A DNA stretch of 64,000 nt from Porphyridium purpureum. Its lineage: Eukaryota; Rhodophyta; Bangiophyceae; Porphyridiales; Porphyridiaceae. Of the stretch, positions 54,101 through 64,000 are shown in pieces (within the stretch, counting starts at the first letter, position 1; every line of letters begins with the position of its first letter). A program made the position numbers and the translations under genes. The notes under the pieces were generated by a model. The model searched no databases and was not told the DNA's origin. It was given only the letters and a program-made list of their open reading frames with translations. The stretch lies in NCBI GenBank assembly GCA_008690995.1, contig VRMN01000014.1, forward strand, positions 1-64,000, in the 5' to 3' direction.

Positions 54101-54582
54101 CTGGATGTCCGGAAACGCGCAAGTCGACGTCTGGACGAGTGACGTACTTGGTCGCGGGTGGAAACAAGTATCTGGTCGACTGGAGCTCCAGAAGGCAACG
54201 CTTTGTGAGCTCTTCGACCTCTGAGTCTGAGATGGCCGCTCTGGAAGAAGCGGTGCAGTTGTCTCTGTTTCCGGCATTGTCGTTTCTTCGAAGCGTGCAG
54301 GAGGGTGATTATGCGTTGACCCTGCTTTGTGATAGTCAAGTTGTTCTCCGTGCGGTCAAGATGGGCTACTCGCCAAAGTTGCATCACATGGCAGTGACCA
54401 GAGCCACGGACTTGGCGTGGATACACCAAGTTTGCGAGAAGCAAAAGCTGGTGAGATTGGAATATGTGAGGACGGGGGAAAACGTGTCCGACTTGATGAC
54501 AAAACCTTTGTTTCCGGAAGGTCATATCAGGTGTTGGACTATGTTACGCGTCCCTCAGATCGGAAGGAGGAGCATGGATTAA
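51082..54582 (+). CDS. Element B pol polyprotein with Myb domain (right copy)
   Basis: 1166 codons, open throughout. Approximate map: protease 51290-51350, integrase zinc region 51710-51770, integrase catalytic core 51820-52140, Myb/SANT 52711-52866, RT 53070-53700 with YVDDG near 53558, RNase H 54065-54520. It overlaps the end of gag by 85 bases in another frame, so pol is probably made by frameshifting. Intact frames in both arms suggest that the element was active recently. Confidence 0.95.
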   Translation: MLPLRAARPHQTQLPKAEWALGGRPGKLKPRGRSWEVHSRGTEPPGMGFVGEVWRADAASRLLYKRGTLDGESVQFLVDSGASHNFLGSRFVGRFEGRENGMVKLAGGQSVLVHGPVLQHVDLGFWKGPVKFYVGPLQMDAILGWDWLSRVNPRIDWQRGSMDLGLENVEDCAMVNVVDALSESSGNQAYDGEEESASEGVEGKMAGMEHALTYMPMRDDCETCVVAKIKSRPARRLEKDLSTLSFNDEVGIDLVEPGRNVEAIDGAKYILTHIDRATRWATLAGLRAKTHTAVAEAWTSVQAGRGWPKVLRTDDGNEFRGNVSNLVRENLVKHEIGVPHRPNSHAEQERFHHTLNQGVRANLLQSGLGKRWFLHAAQHFVFMFNRLHPDKRSGKSPYEMRYGERWKRGKVAVPFGCKVVFKNDQPENKYAPRGKIGVLVGVAEHPLAIWVLPQEEWTSAAPRLTRTQDFKAFPEVFPMRTLETRDDEEVSAREGEIDFHSRQEEPDSQETMVLPTNTAEARESGNLEEDVPLPVGRRGKRKPRVSWSREEDQAIMDGLRLFGWGKWERTLQEYKAVFRDSRNGKDVRARAHNMGLSEENWRQRAGVAPETPQLNLTTLLQTSQALASSAGREAMQKEVDLMIRFKVWDEQPISREEALKVPGARFVRTHFIFGLKFAELPEEFRKVKCRLVAGGNRIWDASGKVTQDVFDYEVPAGLSAIRMLIALAAILGLKIVSFDVTSAYLHADLSGPPTFAMLPPHVPGGGDGLLVRLRRALYGLPRSGSDFSIDARRKLQKFGWDLIHGEKNVYVKKMAGSASVALLALYVDDGLLACAEKDRGEIFRELRSEFLIEKEPEVLSEGTPLRFLGLTISESAARLSLDHDHYQALVVKEFEEELGQVLRAVKSPGEKMNADAVLDVQVEHGHLKIREHVGRLLWLARTVRPDISYAVGVVARYVDSWNVAAERLLVRVMQYLKVPREPLEYLRMTSLKVGDVSVLGYADADFAGCPETRKSTSGRVTYLVAGGNKYLVDWSSRRQRFVSSSTSESEMAALEEAVQLSLFPALSFLRSVQEGDYALTLLCDSQVVLRAVKMGYSPKLHHMAVTRATDLAWIHQVCEKQKLVRLEYVRTGENVSDLMTKPLFPEGHIRCWTMLRVPQIGRRSMD
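52711..52866 (+). other. Myb/SANT (telobox-like) domain, right copy
   Basis: The same domain as at 13413-13568, unchanged. It follows a basic stretch and precedes the RT. Three tryptophan or aromatic core positions and a last helix KDVRARAHNM fit a single-repeat Myb of the telomere-binding type better than a chromatin SANT domain. Confidence 0.75.
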
Positions 54583-55349
54583 AAGTGTTCCGGTCCGAGA
54601 GACGCCCTGGGTGTACACCCGGAGGTACGGCGTCTCGGAATTGTTTGAGGTACAGGGGCTTTTTCGCCCACGTGGTTTTTTACCCTGTACCTCTGGTTTG
54701 TGCATTGTTGTCTTTCGCCCCGAGGAGCCGGAGTCGCGTGTCCGAGGGAAGCAGGAGCCGCTTGGCGGCCGGCCAGCACCCATTGAGCCGCTTGCTGACG
54801 TGGCTGGCTGTGGCTTCGTTCTGTGGAACGAACGGAGGAAAGCCCAGCCTTTGGGAGAAATAATTTCTCCCTTCCGCGTCAAGGACAGCAAGGACGGCGG
54901 GGTATATAATGGGCGCGGGCCTGTGCGGTTCCCCGGATTTTCTTTAGAGCGGAAGAAGGAGAGGCAAGGGAGTAGGACACAGAGAATAAAAGAGGAGTTT
55001 GTTCTTTGGTGTCGGGTGCCTGGGCGTGGTCGTCGGAAGGCGTGGGGCCTTTTGCTGAGCCTGTGTAGCAGAGCCAGCAGCACATCGTGTCTGGGGGGTT
55101 TCGGTGCTCTTAGAGCACTGAAGGCAGACGGCGGCTTTGTCCGTTACGACACCCTGCCCCTGTCGAGACCGGTGCTGTCTGTGCCGACGCGAAAGGCAAT
55201 AGTAGAGGCCCTATACGTTGGATTTTCCACGCCCCGGGTATTCGTCGTCTGTGTTGTGTGCGTCGTGTTGCTGGGGTTCGGTCATCTGAGAAGGGTTGTG
55301 TCATCCGGGCTCGTGCGCTTGTCATCATCAAGCGTGCGAGAATTTAAAG
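54573..55349 (+). repeat. 3' LTR of right B copy
   Basis: A 777-bp LTR matching the left copy's LTRs closely, without the internal repeat of about 30 bp. It follows the purine tract GGAAGGAGGAG. Confidence 0.9.
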
Positions 55350-55640
55350 CCATGAGAATGTATAATACTGTACAATCCAACTGACAAGACTCCCGTTTAC
55401 TCCGTCTGGAGGCGGCACGAAACGAGTATGAGCTCACCGCGCGAGCGAGACTAGCTGCGGCTAAATACTCATGAGTGCCAGAGTACCCCTCATGTGAAAG
55501 CCTCGTGGGAAATGCGGTATTGTTAGGCGAGATGACAGTATGGGTGGCGAGGGCCGTACTGTTGCTCAAAGGCTGAGGACAATCAAATTGTCGAGAAGCC
55601 ACTGGCCGCTGGGAGGCGGCGGACGTATCACATCAATAAC

Positions 55641-57157
55641 GTGCGACTAAATGCTGGGCCCATGCTGGCTATCAGATCCACTGAACAAATGAATACCTGT
55701 CTGCCTGCTATCCTCGATGAATACCTTGGACGAAGAATAAAATGTGTCTTTCGCGAAGAGGAAGCAGTCACTGGTACAAAAGTTATCGAAGCTAGATTCG
55801 AGTTGACGATGAGCCATGGCAGAGCATACCGGGCCAGGTTTGTTGCACGCGGGTTCAACGAACCAGACGGAAAGGCGACATGCATTGAAGCACCAACCTT
55901 TTCCCGTCCCATGCACAGAATAATTGAGTCGATACCCGCTGTCTTCGACTGGCACTTTTTCTACCGTGACAATTACCAAGCGTACGCGCAGTCCTCCTTT
56001 CCGCTCGCGAGGACCGTCGACATCAGAGTTTCTGAAGACATGCGGAAAACGATTGCAACGGAAAGTGGAACTGGGATGAACGTAACGTCTCTGCGACTAC
56101 TATAGCCTTTGTACGGTTTGACAGAGGCTGGCGCACATTGGTTTCAAACCATGCGTGACAGGTTGAAAGCGGCAGAATTGAGCCCCAGTGCATAAAAAAC
56201 GGATCTCATGTTCAGGGATTAGAATAAGCCAGTCTGCCATCGGCGTTCTCGGATCAGTAGTAGACGACACACTGGTTTGTGAAACAGATGAGGTCGATGA
56301 AACACAGGGGAAAGTGGCCTTCTCTTCAATTAAGAAGGAAACTTCGGATCTTCCTTTCGTATTCAACAAAGTGCTGCATGTTCAGACCAGCAGGGGAGGA
56401 GTGGAGATGTGCCAGATAGAGCAAGTACGAAAGCTAGTGCCGTATGACAAGATGTATGAGGACCTCCGACGAGTCAGAGGACAACAATTTTACTTGGCAT
56501 ACTCTGGACGGCCTGACATTCAGAGAAATATAAACCTTTTATCTCACATGACCGAGAGGAACTTTTAACTCAGACAGGCGAAGGCCACCTACAAAAGCTC
56601 AAAATTGTCTAGTCCGGCTCGGAATTATATTTGCCTTTCGTCTTTCTAGCAGAACAGCTAAGCGTCTGCGTGATTTTGGATGCATCTCATGCGTTGAACA
56701 GGGAGAAGACGTCGCAAATTGGTTTGGCGGTATTCATGATGTCAAAACAGAATCGCTGAGCACACTGCATAGTAGCGCGAAACTTTAAAGCAAAAAAGCT
56801 TACAAATGTTGTGTTGGGGCCTGACCTGCTTGCCCTGTACAAGTCATACGACGACGCGTCAGCGATACATAATGAAAGGGTGCAAATGCGGGACTCAGGT
56901 TGATGACAGATTCAAAATCGACAACAGACGCGGTGTCTACAAAAACCATCTTTGTGGAGAGAAGGCTTATCATCCGAATACTTGTAGTTCGTAATGCCTT
57001 CAACGACAAGGAGATTACAAGGCTGGAGCATGTATCTGGACTGGAGAATATCGCAGACGAACGCACCAAGGAACAGGCGCCCAGGCACTGGGATCAATGT
57101 ATGAGCAGCGGAATGTTGCCAAACGCAAACATGTCCATCCATTTTAAACAAACGTAG
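55641..57157 (+). mobile_element. Old copia remnant E: RT and RNase H parts (right)
   Basis: The inverted duplicate of 9121-10640 with the same decayed RT and RNase H pieces. The integrase-like piece found near the left copy is missing here because the arm ends inside element B. It is a fossil with many breaks. Confidence 0.75.
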
Positions 57158-57159
57158 TC

Positions 57160-59348
57160 AAAAAGACGAATTCTGATACTGTCCATGCCGAATCAATTTA
57201 CGTAAGATCAAGCCGATCGGTTCATTGGTACATTTTCATTGTGAATACGTCCGACTTTTCTGCGGTTCGTTGAGATATTTGTGATTGCACTCGTGCAAGG
57301 AAAATGTTGTGGGAGTGTCGAAATCCTCGTCAATACGATCATGCGACTGGCACTCGACTGTATCGCAAGTCTCGCTATCAATCTACTAATGACAACTGCA
57401 TCAATACAAGAGCGAAAAAAGATGACGGGTGACGGAAAAGATAGTGGAAAATAAAAAAGTAGCTAAAATTGTTGTGTAAAAAACTCAAGATTTTACGTCG
57501 TCAAGTTTCCTCTGTGGAGCATTGAATAAAACCGTACTGTTCTTGAGGTGTGGCGGGAGCTACACTAGGCACGTGGTGTGTCTTTGGGGGACGTGCCGCG
57601 CACTGGAGCTTATGTCGGGAGACCATGCCCCACTTTCAGCTATGCTCCCAGTTTTTTTCTTTTTTTGGGTTTGCCCCTTTTCCCCAACAGGGTGTAGACT
57701 GTGCGTCGGGACTCCCAACATTGATAGGAAAACCACGCAGACTAGACTCCAGACCTGCAGGTCCTGAAACTGTTCAGCAAGTGTAAGTGCTTGATGCAGA
57801 CAGGCGAGTCTGCGATCACGTGTGCTTTTCGCACCAAGTAAAGGCTTTGCACCCTCGCAACCCTCCGCGTCCAAGCTCTGTTTTCTCTTCTTAAAGATCG
57901 CTGTTCATACAGATGCATGTAAAGGATACGTCGGTCAGTCACTTTTGCTCACTTGTTAAACGTAACCCACACGTGCAATGAGCACATGCGCGGTCCAGCA
58001 ACTCTCTGACTTGCCAACATACTCTCGTACTGCACGATACTTATCAGCTACGTTCTGAATCTTGTGTCCGCTTTCAATGATATTCTCTGCATCTATTCAC
58101 GAAAGAGCCCCTTCGCCGTAGCCTTGCAGGGATCAGTGTACATGTATGTCAGGAAACAGGCTCATGTGATTGCGTTTTGGGACAAGTGTTTCTGAATTTA
58201 ATCGACATTGCCCCACAAGAGAAAGGTATACACGAGTGCGTGAAAAAAAAAGCACATACAGATTGTGCGGGACTTTGGACATGGCTCATAAGCCTGTCTT
58301 GGTTGCTCTGAAAGGATAGCTCTTAACAATGATGAGCGCGACTCATTTTCCGTCCCGGAACAAGAATTCCACAAATCAATGTCCGAGAGCAAGCGGCTTC
58401 AGCGCCTCTGGCATGCCATCTCACCCATTCCTTGCGTCAGCTACTTGTATGCCTACGCGCACATGCTCCTTCTCGCATACAATAGCTTCAAGCATGTCAA
58501 ATAGCCATTTTAAACTCTGCCTGCAAGACTTGCGCAGAAGCTCACATGTTGACAGGCACAAGCGCTCGAGCTTCGACTTTCGGCTGCAATAGTCAGAAAT
58601 TCATTTTCTTATAGATCATTCTAACCTCTCGCAATGTTTCTCAAGGCCTCTTCGTGCGGTGAAGAGCTTGCTCCTCATTTTGTACGTACCGTGGACTTGT
58701 ACACCATATGCCAAGTCCACATATCATATTTAATGACAACCAATAGGGACGATTATTATAAACTGCGTAATCGTACAAACAAGGACAGAAGGGCCATGAG
58801 CTTTGGACTGCGTTTCAATTCCATACTCCATTCCAGCTCATACACGCGCGCCCCACTTGCGCTTCGTCTTAGCGCTTCACTAGCACAGCTTGCACAAATC
58901 TCAACACAAGTATGGGAGGGGTACGAAGAAAGACTTTGCTAAAGGACCAAAGCCTAGCAGAGTCCGACGGTATTCTCTCGAAAGTGCATGCATTCGAACG
59001 ATGGAAAGGACAAAGGCGTGTCAATTTCATTACCAAGACGTGTACTATTTTAAGCTCTCTAGCTGCAAAGCGTCGAGATCGTATAGCTCGTTGTATGCAA
59101 AATCATTCAGGTGCACAAAGAAACTTCGTTGTCGGATTTCTACATGCAATTGAGCTCAAGAACAGCTTGAGGTGGGGCAGCCGTTCACAATAATATGTAA
59201 AGAATTGACTCTGAGAGAAGGTATTCGATTTTGATGGAGAGAGGACTGTGTAGAGAGTCAAGAAAAGCGGGACAAAAGTCTTCTGCTTGGATATACGATG
59301 GGTTGCGCTTTGTGTCCCTTAGCAAACGCGGTCAAAGGTTTGGAATCC
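57160..59348. other. Arm sequence without a recognised gene (right)
   Basis: The inverted duplicate of 6930-9115. No recognised coding region or RNA gene. Confidence 0.4.
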
Positions 59349-59795
59349 GTGAGGTAGCCCTCTGCAGCGTAGCTGGACTTGTCTTTGATCGCGGGCGTCG
59401 GAAGTAGGAACGCGCTGGATTGGGATTCTATCAATTCCGGCATTGTATACGGCGCGAGCTATCAGTGCCGCAAAAGTTAGAGCAGTAAACGCTGGCAGAG
59501 TAAGGTTTCGAAAGTGTGATAGCTGGCCTAAGGAACGAGCAGAGCCCAAGCACGTTAAACATGGGAACAGCCCTGCCCGTTGCATCCGTCTCCGGAATTG
59601 CGCAACGCGTGTTCTGGGGTGAAGCAATAAGTGAGGGAGAAAGCAAAACGAACACAGATGTCTTTCATCCAGTGGGCCAGACGAACGCGTCGTCGTCTAA
59701 AATTCTGTACGAACGTCTAGCATTCGCAACCGAACTTCCAGCGTTCTACGCACCTTGGCGTTGACTGTACATCACGTTTGAAGTGTTAAAAGTAA
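59349..59795. other. Segment present only in the right arm
   Basis: 447 bp between the shared arm sequence and the A 5' LTR, replaced in the left arm by satellite. A plus-strand open stretch of 82 codons (59516-59764) and a minus-strand one of 102 codons have no motif I recognise. AGTAA at 59791-59795 is the target duplication of element A, so this is the original flank of that insertion. Confidence 0.55.
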
Positions 59796-60592
59796 CGTGG
59801 AATTTTAGGGTTCCGCCCCGAGAGACGCCGTAGGGTTTTGAGTACAAAACCCTAGAAAGTTCTATGATGAAAGATTGTTCGAGAAGCGTGATGATCTCGG
59901 ACCTGCGAAATGTTTGTCATTGTCGTTTTGTGTGACCTTGTGCAAAGGTCAAAGGCCGGCCGAAGCTTCTGGATTCGTTCTTGACGCGCCTTCCCGGCCA
60001 TTTTTCGGATACGTGGCCGGCTGTGGTTGCGAGTTGTGGAACGAATCAAAACCTGTGGTGGAAATTCGTCCTGTTGGAGAAATTTGTTCTCCCGTCCTTG
60101 CTGGAAAGAGCAAGGACGAAGGGTATAAAAGGACGAAGGGGCAAGCTGGTTCCCAGGAATTTCCAGGTCAAGGTAGAAGAAGAGGTAAGGGCAAATAGAA
60201 TAAAAAGAGAATTGGTTAGTTGGATTGAGGCAGTCGTTGGAAGACTTGGGTTGGATTTGCGGGAGAGGCACGCTAGCGTGTTGTGCGAGCGGATATCGGT
60301 CTGGAGTGTTTTTAAAAAGGCAGCTGGGGTTTAAACGTACCTTCCATCACCCTTCACTTGTCAAGACCGGTCCACTCCCTCTCGTAGTCCCCTATAAGTT
60401 GAATTTTCTGTCCTCTCTTCCTTTCTAGCCACTTTTCTCTGATTGTCCTGCTTGTCCTTCCGTTCGTTTCGGTGTGTCGGTTCGTCGTCGGTTTGTCAGT
60501 TTCCGGGGTGTGGCGGTTTCCAGTTCCTGTTATCGGTGAAGCGATCCGGTTTTGTTGATTCGGTTACAAAGCAGAAAGGGAGAAATTCCAAG
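59796..60592 (+). repeat. 5' LTR of right A copy
   Basis: 797 bp, full length, beginning CGTGGAATTTTAGGG and ending AAATTCCAAG. It agrees with the left 3' LTR, rather than the left 5' LTR, at about seven informative positions. Confidence 0.9.
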
Positions 60593-60621
60593 TGGTATCA
60601 TCGCCCGGTTGTTTGGAGAAA

Positions 60622-61569
60622 ATGGAAAGCCATGAAATGGAAATGAATGTCCCGCAGGAGAATGCGGCATGGATTGAGGCAGCTAATCAGCTGCATGCGC
60701 GCATTGCGGGACAGGAGATGATGATGGCACAAGTGCAGGAAGCGAATCGTAACCTCCATGAAATGATGCATGTTTTGTTGCGCCAGCAGACCGTGGCGTC
60801 TGGGTCTGGTGACAACGATCGTGCCATGGCCGCGTTAATTGGGCGCAGTTTGAGAAAGTTTGATGGTCAGCGTGACAAGCTCGTTGTCAATGAATGGCTG
60901 ATGCGAATGAAGAGCGACCTGGATATCTGCATGCCCGCAGATGCTTTGGACTCGCAGAAAGTGATTGTTGCAAGTCGCTTTTTCGAGAGGGACGCAGCGC
61001 TGCTTTGGGCAGCTCGTCCGGAGGAGCAGAGAAAGGGCCTTGCAGAGGCCGGATGGGATGCGTTCGCAAACTTCGTGCGCACAGCGTTTGAGCCGCCGCA
61101 GGCGCATTTGACAGCGCGCACCAATCTGTATCAGTTGAAGCAAGGGAAAATGACGGTCGCAGAATTTGAGCAGAATCTCAGGATGACAGCGTTATCAGTT
61201 GAAGATGTGACAGATGCAGAACTGAACACCATCTTCACGCTGGGCTTGAAGGAGAAACTGCGTATTGAGGTGGCCCGTCAGGACACAAGGACCTTGGAAG
61301 AATCACTGAAAGTTGCGTTGGCAGCTGAGCAGGTTGCAAAGTTCGGAGGAGATATGAGTCAAGTGATCAAGAACTCGTCATCGACTCATAGCAGGGCGTT
61401 CTCGTCGCATTCTGGTAGCGCACCAATGGATTTGGGAGCCATGGACAAGCGGAAGTCTGGCAAGACCAAAGTGAAGTGTTACCATTGTGGAGAACGTGGA
61501 CACATTAAGCCCAAATGCCCTAAATTGAAGGAGCGCTTGGCAGGTGGTCCGCCAGAGCCGGAAAACTAA
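60622..61569 (+). CDS. Element A Gag (right copy)
   Basis: The same 315-residue Gag as the left copy, with knuckle CYHCGERGHIKPKC. The start is the first ATG after the primer-binding site. Confidence 0.9.
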   Translation: MESHEMEMNVPQENAAWIEAANQLHARIAGQEMMMAQVQEANRNLHEMMHVLLRQQTVASGSGDNDRAMAALIGRSLRKFDGQRDKLVVNEWLMRMKSDLDICMPADALDSQKVIVASRFFERDAALLWAARPEEQRKGLAEAGWDAFANFVRTAFEPPQAHLTARTNLYQLKQGKMTVAEFEQNLRMTALSVEDVTDAELNTIFTLGLKEKLRIEVARQDTRTLEESLKVALAAEQVAKFGGDMSQVIKNSSSTHSRAFSSHSGSAPMDLGAMDKRKSGKTKVKCYHCGERGHIKPKCPKLKERLAGGPPEPEN

Positions 61570-61607
61570 GACCTCGAGAGCCAAGACAGGAGGAGATCTC
61601 GAGGGGA

Positions 61608-64000
61608 ATGGAGCCTCCTGTAATGGGTGTTGTGGAAGGTGTTGCGCACGAGGGTGCGAGGTCAAGGCTCTTCTACAAACATGGGAAAGTGAGTGGTTCA
61701 AAAATCGACTTCTTGATTGACAGTGGAGCGTCGCATAATTTCCTGGGGTCCCGATTCTTGGACGCAAGCGTAAAGTCCAGTTGCGATGAATGCATGGTCG
61801 AGCTTGCGGGAGGACAGAGAATGAAGGTGCACGGCCCCATTGTGCTTGCGGTGGACCTCGGTTTCTGGATAGGGAACGTCGAGTTTTATATCGGTCCCAT
61901 TCGTATGGATGCCATCTTAGGGTGGAAATGGCTCAAGATGGTGAATCCTAAGATTGATTGGCAGAAGGGACTGATGGAAACGAGGCCCGAGGGGAAGGAA
62001 ATATGCACGTTGGAAAATGTTGAAGAAGTGGTTCCCGAGCTTGACGGGAAAAATCAGAGCGTGGCTGCTTCGGAACACGAGTTGACTCACATGCCTATGC
62101 AAAGAGACTGTGAGACGTGTGTCGTGGCGAAGATAAAGCGACGCCCGGCCCGAAGGCTGGAGAAAGATGTCAGTGCATTGTCATTCAATGATGAAGTCGG
62201 AATTGACTTGGTGGAGCCTGGGCGAAATGTGAAGTCGGTAGATGGTTCAAAGTTTATTTTGACGCATATCGACAGAGCCACAGGATGGGTGACATTGGCG
62301 GGGCTACGTGCGAAAACCCACACGGCGGTTGCGGACGCTTGGAAAAGTGTGCAAGCCGGGAGAGGATGGCCGAAGGTTTTGCGAACGGATGATGGGAATG
62401 AGTTCAAGGGAGATGTGGGGAGACTGGTGCGTGAACACCTCATAAAGCACGAGGTGGGGATTCCGTACAGGCCAAACAGTCATGCTGAACAGGAGCGGTT
62501 TCACCACACGCTGAATCAGGGAATCCGTGCGAATCTTGTGCAGGCCGGACTCGGGAAGCGTTGGTTCATGCACGCCGCGCAGCATTTTGCGTTCATGACG
62601 AATAGACTTCACGTGGGCAGGAAGTCTGGAAAGACGCCGTTTGAATTACGACATGGTGAAAAATGGTCGCCGAGAAATCTTAGTTTGCCATTCGGGTGCA
62701 AGGTGGTCTACAAAGATGATCAGCCTGACAATAAGTATGCACCGCGAGGAAAAGTTGGCATTCTCGTCGGCGTTGGAGAGCATCCGATGGCAATTTTGGT
62801 GCTTCCTCGGGATGACTGGACGAGTGAGACCCCAAAAGTAATTCGCACTCAGGATTTTAAGGCATTTACCCATGAGTTCCCTTTAAAGGGAATTGAACGA
62901 GAGGTGGTGAGCCTGAGCCAGCAGGAAGAGTTGCCAGAAGTGGACGAACCATCCGCGGTTGAAGCGGTGCAGGACTTGGATCGTCGTATCGATGCTCTCA
63001 GAGCTAGAGAAGCGGAGCTTGAGAAAGAGATCGAGGCATTGAAAGTGAGAGTGGTTGACGAAGAACGGGCAGCAGGCACGGGTGGTCCAGTGACGATCCC
63101 ACAGTTGAACTTAACGACTTTGCTGAAAACTGGAGCGGCGTTGGCGTCTGAGCAAGGACGAGCCGCGATGGAAAAAGAAGTCAAATCCATGCTGAAATTT
63201 GGGGTATGGGATGAGAGTCCCTTGACGCTGGAGGAGGCCCGGAGGCAACCTGGTGCTCGTTTCGTACGCACACATTTCATTTTCGGTCTGAAATTTGCTG
63301 AGATGCCGGAAGAATTTCGCAAGGTGAAGTGCCGCTTGGTGGCCGGGGGAAACAGGATATGGGGGTCCGATGGAGCTGCGACGAATGACATTTTTGATTA
63401 TGAGACGCCTGCTGGTTTGTCAGCTATCCGAATGATAATAGCTGTGGCTGCAATTCTGGGCCTTCAGATTGTTAGTTTCGACATCAGCTCGGCATACCTC
63501 CATGCGGACCTGTCTGGGCCACCTACGTTTGCATACTTACCGCGTGAAATTTGTGATTCAAAAGACACAGTAGTCAGGCTGAGAAAGGCGCTGTATGGCT
63601 TGCCCAGGAGCGGCTCGGATTTCTCACAAGATGCTCGGAGGAGATTGCAAAAGTTCCAGTGGAAGCTCGTGCATGGTGAAAAGAATGTGTACGTCCGGAG
63701 AAATGCTGCAAGTTCGTCAGTTGCGTTGTTGGCTCTGTACGTGGATGATGGTCTATTAGCCTGTCGAGAGGAGGAACGCCCAGGAATCATCGAAGAATTG
63801 AAACAAGAGTTTCTCATAGAAAAAGCACCAGAACTATTGACGGAAGGAGGATCCTTGAGATTCCTGGGGACGAGCATTTCCCTCAAAAATGGGAGCGTGA
63901 GTTTGGCGAATCAAGAGTATCAAGATGTGGTCATTCGGGAATTTGAGCAGGATATTAGACGCGTATTGCGTGCCGTGAAGTCACCATCTGAGAAGCTAGA
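61608..64000 (+). CDS. Element A pol, partial at window end (right copy)
   Basis: Pol from MEPPVMGVVEG through protease (DSGASHNFLGSRF), integrase (RTDDGNEF; HAEQERFHHTLN), coiled-coil linker (about 62960-63066) and most of the RT including YVDDG near 63733. It is open as far as seen; the rest is beyond the window. Confidence 0.9.
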   Translation, partial: MEPPVMGVVEGVAHEGARSRLFYKHGKVSGSKIDFLIDSGASHNFLGSRFLDASVKSSCDECMVELAGGQRMKVHGPIVLAVDLGFWIGNVEFYIGPIRMDAILGWKWLKMVNPKIDWQKGLMETRPEGKEICTLENVEEVVPELDGKNQSVAASEHELTHMPMQRDCETCVVAKIKRRPARRLEKDVSALSFNDEVGIDLVEPGRNVKSVDGSKFILTHIDRATGWVTLAGLRAKTHTAVADAWKSVQAGRGWPKVLRTDDGNEFKGDVGRLVREHLIKHEVGIPYRPNSHAEQERFHHTLNQGIRANLVQAGLGKRWFMHAAQHFAFMTNRLHVGRKSGKTPFELRHGEKWSPRNLSLPFGCKVVYKDDQPDNKYAPRGKVGILVGVGEHPMAILVLPRDDWTSETPKVIRTQDFKAFTHEFPLKGIEREVVSLSQQEELPEVDEPSAVEAVQDLDRRIDALRAREAELEKEIEALKVRVVDEERAAGTGGPVTIPQLNLTTLLKTGAALASEQGRAAMEKEVKSMLKFGVWDESPLTLEEARRQPGARFVRTHFIFGLKFAEMPEEFRKVKCRLVAGGNRIWGSDGAATNDIFDYETPAGLSAIRMIIAVAAILGLQIVSFDISSAYLHADLSGPPTFAYLPREICDSKDTVVRLRKALYGLPRSGSDFSQDARRRLQKFQWKLVHGEKNVYVRRNAASSSVALLALYVDDGLLACREEERPGIIEELKQEFLIEKAPELLTEGGSLRFLGTSISLKNGSVSLANQEYQDVVIREFEQDIRRVLRAVKSPSEKL

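Larger units (their letters stand above)
49380..55349 (+). mobile_element. Copia-type LTR retrotransposon, family B, right copy (looks whole)
   Basis: The inverted counterpart of 10929-16898: 5' LTR 49380-50187, primer-binding site 50188-50199, gag, pol, 3' LTR 54573-55349. Gag and pol are open throughout. CCATG follows the 3' LTR (55350-55354), but the five bases before the 5' LTR are CGGAC, so there is no target duplication. The first 430 bp or so of the 5' LTR carry about a dozen differences from the other three B LTRs, while the remainder agrees. Both facts point to a recombinant 5' LTR. Confidence 0.94.
49380..64000 (+). repeat. Right arm of the large inverted repeat
   Basis: The partner of 2296-16898. 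High identity begins within the B 5' LTR at about 49810 and continues to the window end, except for 59349-59841, which corresponds to the satellite in the left arm. The spacer between arms (about 16.9-49.4 kb) is single-copy and contains all recognised host genes. Confidence 0.93.
59796..64000 (+). mobile_element. Copia element family A, right copy (runs off the window)
   Basis: The inverted counterpart of 741-6455 with a full-length 5' LTR (59796-60592), TATAAAA box at 60124-60130, primer-binding site, gag (60622-61569) and pol from 61608 to the window end within the RT region. What can be seen is open. It is preceded by AGTAA, which matches the base run following the 3' LTR of the left copy; this shows both arms descend from a single insertion. 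Confidence 0.93.

Overview
This is eukaryotic nuclear DNA. A compact block of intron-poor, GC-rich host genes is embedded in Ty1/copia-type LTR retrotransposons. Uninterrupted eukaryotic genes (POLD2, SPB1, a bZIP factor), high GC and abundant copia elements suggest a unicellular red alga of the Porphyridium kind. That assignment is an inference from general character, not from a marker gene.

Layout. (1) About 0.74-16.9 kb, minus strand: a block with a young copia element (family A, 741-6455), about 43 copies of an 11-bp telomere-like unit (6455-6925), a stretch with no recognised gene, and an old copia remnant (family E) into which a second copia element that looks whole (family B, 10929-16898) has inserted. 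(2) 16.9-27.8 kb: remnant integrase, a broken copia element C, and related element D (21790-27789) with both LTRs and a GGAAG target duplication. (3) 28.58-39.73 kb: the host island, containing POLD2 (+), a small cysteine-rich DUF5522/DnaJ-zinc-finger-like protein (-), the rRNA methyltransferase SPB1 (+), a bZIP factor (-) and a beta-propeller membrane glycoprotein (+). (4) 39.7-49.4 kb: AT-richer DNA with no intact gene, holding decayed coding stretches and old LTR pieces. (5) 49.4-64.0 kb: the first block again in opposite orientation (B, the E remnant, the unnamed stretch, then A running off the window). The window is therefore a large inverted repeat: arms of more than 14 kb around a spacer of about 32.5 kb.

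The most striking observation is in element B. Between its integrase and reverse transcriptase, where Ty5 of yeast carries its targeting signal, lies a single Myb/SANT domain whose pattern resembles the telobox Myb of telomere-binding proteins. Element A has a coiled coil at the same place. The same locus carries a telomere-like satellite in the left arm and a short piece of the same satellite about 80 bp outside the right arm, both oriented as if capping the central spacer. A retrotransposon family with a telomere-tethering module living in subtelomeric or broken-end DNA is the working hypothesis.

The arm boundaries are informative. The left B copy has matching CCATG target duplications and nearly identical LTRs. 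The right B copy has no matching duplication, and the outer part of its 5' LTR is diverged, so the right junction probably formed by recombination between B LTRs. In the left arm, the A 5' LTR together with the satellite looks like a patch brought in from elsewhere.
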